A model generated the notes under the pieces. It saw only the letters and a list, made by a program, of their open reading frames with translations. It had not been told where the DNA came from and did not search any database. Below, in pieces: positions 54,291 to 64,000 of a stretch of DNA of 64,000 nt (position 1 is its first letter; every line of letters starts with the position of its first letter). The position numbers and the translations under genes were made by a program. The stretch covers positions 97,333-161,332 of the forward strand of contig WELB01000167.1 in assembly GCA_009602725.1 (NCBI GenBank). The letters run 5' to 3'. Origin of the DNA: Spirogloea muscicola (taxonomy: Eukaryota; Streptophyta; Zygnematophyceae; Spirogloeales; Spirogloeaceae).

Positions 54291-54654
54291 GGGAAATGTG
54301 GCCGCGCCGGAGTGTCGTAAGAGTCGTGCGAGAGTTCCCGTTCGAACGCGCGCGCCGGGACGGCGTCAGGCTGTGGCCGTCATTGGACGTGCAGATTAAA
54401 AGCACGACGGGCGCAGCAGCGGCCTTGGCAGCCCCCCCGCATGCGGCGCCCATGCAGGCGCGGCATGGCGGGCCGCCCCCGTGCCGCCCCCGCCAGGCCG
54501 CAGGCTCGCACGCGCCGTCTCACTTCGCCCGCCGCCGCCGGGGGTCCCGCGCTGAGCAGCTCCAGGCGTCCGCCTTGCACGGCTCGAGGAGCCCCCGCGC
54601 CGGCCGCCGCCACCGCCGTCGAGGGCGTCGCCGTTGCTGGTCGCAAACACCACG

Positions 54655-56977
<2,323 letters not shown>

Positions 56978-57850
56978 ACTAGGCAGCTCGCACGAGAACA
57001 GTTGAGCATATGGAAACCCATGTACAGGTTGCAACGCGTGCATAGCACAGTCATGCTTGACAACTTAAACAGATGGCTGCTCGGAGCTCAGCATGTACTA
57101 CTGCAACTTTCGGTGATAGGAGCACTGGTATTTGCGTTGCTATTGCTGATCCGAAATCGGCCAGGTAACACCGAATTGCTCATTCCTGGCGCACTACTGT
57201 ATGGCTTCTTAATTGTACTTCATGGAGAAGGCCAGCTCGAGCAGGCTGCAAACGCTAATGATTGCGATAGACGTGAGGGATCAGGAACTACTCATGGACA
57301 TCAAGCATCCTCGTCGTGTAGCACACTAAGCTACTCGATCACAGTGTGACAGCAAGCAGAAATGAGCTCAGGTTTGCACAGAATAAGTGTTTCATGCAAG
57401 TAGTGCATGCAAGTTGCTGAGACCTGCCCATATAGCTGGACGCTGAACTTGCAAAATACCTCGACAATGTGTCAGATTTGACATCACGGCAACCGAATCG
57501 ACGGTGCTCCGATCAACGCAGCGCTCAGCCGGGCGTGATGGTTTGGACGGCTGTGCACCGTCGCCTCGGCCTCCCATCCGCCCTGCCTCTTTGGTGAGAT
57601 GCAGGGCGAGTGCGATGCATGCAGCGCCCACTGTGAGATTGGCTGGGTACATGGGTTGCTGCGCACACAGAGGGAGAGGACCGACACGCACTACCTGCAT
57701 GCGACAGCACGTTCGATGTGGTCTTGGAGGCCCACTGACGCCATCGACACAGGACACCATATCACGTCGGTGGACGATTAGGCGCGCGGTCAACAGGACT
57801 GTAGGTGGCACGCAAAGCGAATACGCGGACCACCCTACCGGTGACTGCTT
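56978..57850. other. Intergenic region after the oxidoreductase
   Basis: It should contain the 3'UTR of the oxidoreductase. A frame at 57002-57349 contains one hydrophobic stretch (LLQLSVIGALVFALLLLI) but starts just 25 bases after the stop codon and has no homology that I can name. I do not call it a gene. Confidence 0.4.
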
Positions 57851-58030
57851 TGTTGTGCGCTGCAGTCGATGATCACGGGGCGCTTAGTCAGTGGCTAGAC
57901 CTCCTCCAGCAGCTTGCGCGGCGTGCTATCAAACGACGCCAAGGCCAGCGAGGTAATAACAAAGCACGGGTGTGTCCGGCGGCTTGTGTTTCTAATATTC
58001 GGCTGCTAAGTAGAGGTTACGAAGTGTGAG
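57851..58030 (+). pseudogene. Short LINE tail remnant
   Basis: DDHGALSQWLDLLQQLARRAIKRR parallels the HGALG..WLELLNQ block at 5.55 kb, and the fragment ends NIRLLSRGYEV before a stop. The middle of the tail is deleted. It lies about 830 bases upstream of the R3H gene start. Confidence 0.55.
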
Positions 58031-58861
58031 TGTTTATTTCGGAAAAACGAGAGAAGAACGCAAGGGGACCGGCTAGGGCAAAAGCGCGCGAAACCCCCGA
58101 GAACCATGGGCGCCGATGCGACGGACTGCGGGATGGAGCCGGCGGCCGTGCCATCTGCGACGCCTGCGCGACGCTGCGTGGCGGTGGCGCGCCGTCGGAT
58201 GAAGGCCGCGCGTCGCGCAGCGACCCCCTGCGAGACCCGCCAGGGCAGTGCCGCTGACGGGACGTTCTAACGGATGGCCCGTGTGGCTCGCACACCAGAC
58301 GGCGCCGCCTGGCTCCAGCTTAGGGCCCCAGGTACGCGCCGCCGCCATCGGCACCCCCACGCCTCGCTCACCCCCTCTCGACGCGCGCCGCGGCGGTGGC
58401 GGCGGCGGCGGCGGCGGAGGTGGCCGGACGATCGCGGCGAGAGGCCCGCCCCGGAGCTGCGAGCGCTGCGGGAATGGCGGAGGCGGCAGCGGTGGCCTGA
58501 GAGAGAGGCAGGTCCTGGCAGCGGCGGCGGCGGCCACGGCCATGCTTGCGTGCAGGCTCCGGATGCGTTTACCGTCGGCCGCACTGTGCTCGCCAGCGCT
58601 GACAGCCCCTCCTCCGCTCGCGGCTTCGCGCAGGCGCCTTGGCTGCGCACAGCCCCATGGAGGCACTCGCAGCCGCTGCTGGAGGCTGCAGCGGCTCTGG
58701 AGGCGGCGGAGCGGGACGTCCCGTGGAGGCGGGCAGGGTGCGCGCAAGCGCCCCTGCTGCCCTGGTGCTGGCCGCTGCTGACCCCTACTGTCTCGCTGAA
58801 GCCCAGCGTGGCGTTGCTCATCGGCATTTGGCCACGCTGTTGTGCGCAGAGAGCGGCGGCG
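58031..58861 (+). other. GC-rich upstream region of the R3H gene
   Basis: Very GC-rich with a (GGC)n run at 58390-58425. A frame continuous with exon 1 opens at ATG 58274, so an N-terminal extension is possible, but the encoded Arg/Pro-rich peptide has no recognisable domain. It probably contains the promoter and 5'UTR. The long minus-strand frames here mirror the GC skew. Confidence 0.5.
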
Positions 58862-61689
58862 ATGGCAGCCCCCCTGGACGGCATCGATGCCAGCGGCAGC
58901 GCCGGCGGCGGCGGCGGCGACGTCGAGGAGACGTGGGAGACAGCTGACGTCGAGGCTCAGATCCGCAGCATGAAGCTCTATGTATGAGCAGCCCGCCGAG
59001 CCGCCAAAGTTCGATCGCACATTCTGCCAGAGGGGCCTGGTAGTGCAGTGCACCGGTCTCCAGGGCCGGCGCTGCCCTTTGTGTCGGAGTTGTCTCTGCA
59101 GCCTTGCTGCGCCACCTCTGAGCCGCTATATGGTTGTGGCCATCCCTCTCGCCTCACTGTCGGTGGTTGGGGTTCATGTAGGCGGCCAGGGAGGAGACGG
59201 CAGCGGACAGCGTGCGAGCTGCCAATGGCAGCAGTGACAGTCAGGACCCGGGGGGCTGCTCGCCAGTAGCAGAGCTGGACGACTTCCTGCGGGCTGCGCT
59301 CCAAAACCCCCGCGACCGCCTCACCAGTGAGCACAGCCCATGATTACACTTTGCGGAGCTTATGTCTACCATGTAGTGCAAAAAGTCAGTCCCTTGTGTC
59401 CTGGTCAATGTCTCGTGCAATACTGGCCATGAGTTTGCAATGATCTTGAGACCTGTTGCGCCGACATGCTCATGTGCTTGTCCTATGTGCGCCAAGGCCT
59501 TGCGGCTCACCTCTTTTTGCTCGCTTCCGTCTCGTTCAGGCCCCGCTGCTATTGCACTGTTCATAACAAGAGGCTGAAAGCTCGCAGGTCGCCCTTTTGA
59601 GGGTAAACAGCAGGCCTTTGTTTGTTTACATGTTTGATGGTGCGTGGTTGCAGTCCTGCGGATGGAGCATGAGGTGGAGAAGTTCTTGCGGGACCCTCGG
59701 GCCGAGCAGCTGGAGCTCGCGCCGCAGCCCTCGACGTCATATTACCGCCTGGCTGCTCATCGCATTGCGCAGCATTACGCACTACAAACCCAGGCTGATG
59801 GTGGCGCTGGAGAGGGGGCAAGGGTCTTTGCCACCAAGACTGCTGACAGTTGCTTCCCCAAGGTCTCGACTTGCATTGCTTCCTTGACATTTCTGCAGCA
59901 CTGCATAGTCATGCAAATTTTATGAAGCTGCAGTTTACATTGACAATGCACTTGTACTGAATTCTGCCAAAAGCTTGTGACGATAGGCTGACCAGATGAC
60001 AAGCAGTCACAGTTTGATGAATGACGTGTTCTATCTGGTTCTTAGGTGCGGTTGATGGATTATCCTGTCAAGGAACAAGGTGCTAGTACAGACGTTGCCC
60101 CTCCTGCCAAGCTTGTCACGCGCAGCTTCTCCATCAAGCAGCGGCCTCAGGTACGGCCTTTATCATTGGCGAGGCACACCTAGCGAGAGGCATCAGCAGA
60201 GCAGCGTGGCAGATCTTAAGCCCGGGCGTGCTTAAGCTCCTCTGGGAGGATTGCAGAAGGCGTGTGGAGAGTCTGAGGCGAGCGACCGGGAGGCAATTCG
60301 GGTCAGCCCTGTGAGGAGCGTGGAGGAGCGCAAGGAAGAGTACCACCGCGCACGGGCGCGCATCTTCAGGTTGGATGTTGATTTGTAAGTCTGCTGCATT
60401 GTGTCGTGCACCAGGCTCCTATGCTGTTGATCAACACACACATGGAGAAGTTCACAGCCTTTAACAGGTCACACTCATCAGAAGATTCAGAGTTCAAGTG
60501 CTTGACCCGTAGTCAGCAGCATATTCTATTGCTGCTGTGAAGCCATTGCAGGCAGCCCTGGGCCTGAATGCCGAGGTTCTCCATCATTGAAGTACTTCAG
60601 GCTTCTGAGGTCTTGTCCTTGTAATGCTCGATACGTTGCTGACAGATGCTTGCAGCTGCGCCTTGTTGTCCACATCTTGCAGCAATGGCGGCTCGGCAAG
60701 GTCGTCCGATGAGGAGTCGGGCTCGGAGAAGGGCAGCGCCACAGCATTGAATGTCCTCGGAGCACCGGATGGGACGCTGGAGGGGCAAGCGCCGGCAATG
60801 GACAGGACCGCCAGCGTCGCAGCACAGCAGGTGGATAGACCCGCGGGCACGAGCACAGGGGCAGTGCCGTTGGAGGGTGCACAGCAGGACGGCAAGGCCC
60901 CGGAGCAAGTTCGTGGCAGCGGGCGTAGGGGCAGAGGCCTTGCCAGGAGCGAGGATGCCGGCACCACGGCTAAGGGCCGCGTGGCCATCTTCCGCAATAA
61001 GGAGAAGGACCGGAGGGACCCAGACTACGATCGCAGCTATGATAGGTGCCTTTATAGGCAGTACTGCTTTTGTATCGGAAATGGTCGTCAAGGGGGTTGG
61101 CTTTATCGTAAGCCCAGACTTGACTTTCTTGTTCTTAACTTTGTTGCTCAACATAGTCATAGTCCCCCTGTGGGTTCTGATCAGGTACTCGCAACGATAC
61201 GACACTGCCTACATTGCTGGCCTGGCGCCGCACATGGCATACGGCGGGCAACCGCTGTACTCACCGCAGCTCGTTGCATACAACGCCGACTTCCCGGCCC
61301 TTGGCGGCGGAGGTGTGATGCCGCAGTCTCAACAGCCGACGGCTGGGCACGTCGCATTCACCTCCCACCAACCGCTGCACATGGATGCATACCACGCCCA
61401 CTCTGTGTCGGGCTTGCGCAACGACCCTGCCATGGCTCCTCAGGCCTATGGCGGCACCCACCATTACGACCAGTATGGGGCAAGCCTTGCTGGTTACGTG
61501 GCAGCCGGCTACAGCGTAGACAATGTTGGCGGGGCCGATGGCAACCGCCTGGCTGCCGCTGGGGAGTACCAGCCACTATACCTGGGAAGCTCGCACCCTC
61601 ACAGCCAGCTTCTTTACACGGGCGAAGCTTTCTACCTTCCGCCTGAGCCATTCCAGGGCATGCTCTCTGCGGTCAGTATGCCAGGATGA
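58862..61689 (+). CDS. R3H and SUZ domain RNA-binding protein
   Basis: Seven exons join in phase: 58862-58981, 59182-59326, 59654-59862, 60046-60150, 60257-60369, 60683-61045 and 61185-61689, giving 519 residues. The order is: an acidic N-terminus, FLRAALQNPRDRLTILRMEHE, the R3H core (SYYRLAAHRIAQHYAL, VFATKTADSCFP), VRLMDYP, IKQRPQ, then the SUZ-type block SVEERKEEYHRARARIF and NKEKDRRDPDYDRSYDRYSQR, and a Gln/Tyr/Gly/His-rich tail. R3H binds single-stranded nucleic acid through the R-x3-H pair (here RLAAH). Proteins with this layout in plants and animals act on mRNA. The tail looks disordered. Start ATG 58862 is preferred because the family-like sequence begins there. All introns are GT-AG. 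Confidence 0.92.
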
Positions 61690-63560
61690 TGGCTCAGTTA
61701 TTTATGAGGTGCATGCACAGGCATCAAGTTAGGTACTACTATGATCTATGTTATGAGGTGCAGAAGGGAAAGGTGTTGGTTGCTGATGTCGGTCATGGAT
61801 CTTGCTGTGCTATTGTTGGAGAAACAGGAGCCACCCTTCAGCCAGCCGCACCGCCGCTGACGCGGCGGAAGGCCCTGCTGCCCAACCAGCCCTGTAGTGG
61901 GGGCTGGGTAGGCAGCAGGATGGTTGTCGTGCCAAGGCCATGGCAGTGCCAGAGAGGCGCAGGCTGGCGGGCACGATGACTTGCATGGGTGCAGTGCCTG
62001 TTGTAGAGAGGTGTGTTGCTCGAGTGGCTTTGTCGCTAAACAGAGCACTAATACAGCTTGGCTTAGCAATGCAATTTCTGCGTCTCGCTTCGAATGCTCC
62101 AGCAGATGCTGATGTGATTGGCAGTCAAGCAGCTGGGATAACGCCTTTTCTGAAGCCAAGCTGTTCCGGTGCAACTATTTCAGATGTGCTGCTGTTGTCA
62201 GCCCAGGGCTGGTTGCTTGGCAAACCACATAAGGATCATGTTGGTCTTAGTGTTCAGCTCTTAGCTTTTCTGGTCTATGTCTTAAGTTACGTGGCAAGGG
62301 AACTCACAGGATCCACGTTTGTACCTTGCAGAGGAATGGTGAGAAAGTGGCTCAACTGAACTGGCGGTTGTCATTTCCAGTGCCAGCTGCTGAGAGAGTC
62401 CGGATAGTGACAGTGACATGAAGTGAGTAACCTATCAAATTGCAGAAGCTAGTTTGTCACTGCTTGAAGCAGCCTCTTGTCAAGGCCTGGCAGCAAAAGA
62501 TTGTTGTAAGGCTTGATAGGCGTCATACTATCACTTCTGTGTTTGTGGTTGACTATAGACACGTCATATTGTGAGGGCCAGCCATGAGACCTCTCTTGCA
62601 TGATTTCAACTAAGGAGGGGTGTCAATGTGCTGTGCAGTGGCTTCGCCGAGGATTAGCTTGGAGAGAGTGTTTTCTCTCACTATGAGCACCTCTAAGTGC
62701 AACTTTTTTGGGAAGATACGACGAAGCATCCCATCTACTATAGCAGAGTCACTTTTGTTCAGCAATCTTGCACGCATCGTGACTGGTTGCTGGACTGCAT
62801 GATCGGTTGCTGGCTTGCGTCTTCAGTAACATATGGCCGCAACTTGTATAGCAACCTTCATCTTGACGTTGACATAGTTGTAGGTTGCAGGTAGCTTACA
62901 GTATAGAATTTATCAAATTATTTGTAGCAGACATATTAGTTACTTAGGTAGTTGCCATGAACTTGAATAGTTGCCAACATACCAAGAAATATGCCAGGGT
63001 TTAGAGCCGAAGGAACTGTCGGGGGGTCACACAAATGGTGGAGCATGTGCTTCAACTCGATATCTGACGGTAGTTGCCAAGCGAATTTAGTATGCCAGGG
63101 TATCAAGTCCGATGCAAAGCTCACAACGCTTAAGCTTGACAGTGAGTCCTTGTTTGTTCTCACATCTTATGACTGCATTAATTATCAAGCAGCCGTACAT
63201 CTACACTTGCTGCTCATACTTGAGTGACGTTGTACGTTGTTGGCTTCTAGCATCAGCTTCATTTCACGCAGACGCTGGCCTCGTATATGGGGTGTATCTA
63301 AGACATGTCTGTAAGCCTTCATGATCGACCCTATGGGGATGATGGTCACTCTGACTAATAGCAATAGAAACAAATGACTGATTGTTCATTGTACTTCCTT
63401 TCACCTACATACTACGTTGCCACCACCGACTAGCTTTTATGAAGCTGGTGGCTGGATACTTGCAGCTGAAACAAGGCGCGTTTTGCGCACGAAAATGAAA
63501 GGGAGACGAACAATGGTACTCGAGCCTTACAACGTTGCAGGTAATGGGGCAATGAGCTGG
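61690..63560. other. 3' flank of the R3H gene, no gene recognised
   Basis: It is less GC-rich than the upstream DNA. It presumably starts with the R3H 3'UTR. Open frames such as 61940-62359 have no domain and no splice context that I can support. No tRNA, rRNA or transposon similarity was noticed. Confidence 0.4.
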
Positions 63561-64000
63561 CTAACTTACAGCCCTTCGCCCCCTAGGAGAGGTGGCTCTC
63601 CCAAAGGTGGCAGGGCTCTGATATGCCAGCCCGAGTTGAGTTGACAAAGTTCGAAGGTTCGAAGGTTTGGGAGAGCCACTGGCCACGAAAAGCGGCAACC
63701 CGAAAGGTGCAAAGGTCTGAGAAAGGAAAGGGGCAACTCCCAAGGGGGGGGGTAGCTGTGAAAAGCCAGCCCGAAAAAGTGTTGAGGGGCCAAATGATGG
63801 AGGGGCGTTATGATGAGAGGGGCCGGGTGGAACACGAGGCACAACAGAAAGGGACGTCAGTGCCCCACGAGGCGACCGAGCGCCCACAAGCAGCGCGCGG
63901 CAGCTCGTCGTGCGCCTCTGCTGACCCGGCGCCTCCCGGCGGCGCTAAACCCCGCCCCCCCCCCCCCCAGGAGCCCCGGCCGCGGGGGCCCCACGCGGGC
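63561..64000. other. Right-end low-complexity region with a short inverted repeat
   Basis: GGTGGCTCTCCCAAA at 63590-63604 is nearly complementary to TTTGGGAGAGCCACT at 63667-63681, with TTCGAAGG repeated in the loop. A purine-rich stretch follows (63700-63790), with a poly-C run at about 63955-63968. The run could be an assembly edge. Confidence 0.5.

Noticed and set aside
57002-57349. 115-residue frame with a hydrophobic stretch after the oxidoreductase
   Set aside because: It begins 25 bases after the stop codon, most likely in the 3'UTR, and shows no homology.
58274-58861. N-terminal extension of the R3H protein from ATG 58274
   Set aside because: It is in frame and cannot be excluded, but it is Arg/Pro-rich with a GGC run and no family similarity; the start at 58862 fits better.
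58073-59053. 326-residue minus-strand open frame opposite the R3H gene start
   Set aside because: It mirrors a GC-rich upstream region and exon 1, is Arg/Pro/Ala-rich and has no recognisable domain; the plus-strand exon chain is supported by phase and homology.
61940-62359. 139-residue frame downstream of the R3H gene
   Set aside because: No domain, no start or splice support, and composition like the non-coding flank.

Overview
The window looks like nuclear DNA of a green alga (probably a chlorophyte, possibly Trebouxiophyceae). The evidence is high GC, intron-rich genes whose products resemble land-plant and algal families, plant-type primer-binding sites matching initiator-Met tRNA, a short TTTAGGG array, and an embedded fragment resembling plant/algal mitochondrial large-subunit rRNA. 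The species assignment is inference.

Layout. (1) 1-1,116: 5' exons of a host gene on the minus strand, encoding an MPGPG-starting membrane-like protein; it runs off the left edge. (2) 1.2-5.7 kb: CCT microsatellite and pieces of a non-LTR retrotransposon (LINE-like RT, zinc fingers, endonuclease region), rearranged tail to tail. (3) 5.7-6.7 kb: decayed Ty1/copia pol. (4) 7-51.9 kb: a dense, nested island of Ty3/gypsy chromovirus sequence with no host gene that I can recognise. At least three lineages or copies of pol are present: gypsy-1 at 8.3-14.5 kb (minus, near full length), gypsy-3 at 14.6-19.1 kb (plus), and gypsy-2 at 37.7-41.6 kb (minus, a different and AT-richer lineage). There are also many fragments and solo LTRs. 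I label the LTR groups A to F; these names are local to this report. A non-autonomous group, in which the gag zinc knuckle is joined directly to the end of the integrase chromodomain, occurs at least four times. (5) 51.9-53.7 kb: AT-rich insert with a mitochondrial-type LSU rRNA fragment (probable NUMT). (6) 53.8-54.3 kb: LINE 3' tail. (7) 54.66-56.98 kb: complete seven-exon gene for a zinc-independent quinone oxidoreductase of the MDR superfamily. (8) 58.86-61.69 kb: complete seven-exon gene for an R3H-SUZ domain RNA-binding protein. (9) 61.7-64 kb: non-coding or unassigned.

How it works together. The two right-hand host genes are parallel and separated by about 1.9 kb; nothing suggests a shared pathway. 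The island between the flanking host genes appears to be a sink for chromodomain-carrying retrotransposons, which is consistent with heterochromatin. Most elements are broken by frameshifts, truncation and nesting, but one solo LTR still has a perfect 5-bp target-site duplication. Exon boundaries were read by eye from GT/GC-AG signals and phase; LTR ends are approximate unless terminal TG..CA is stated.
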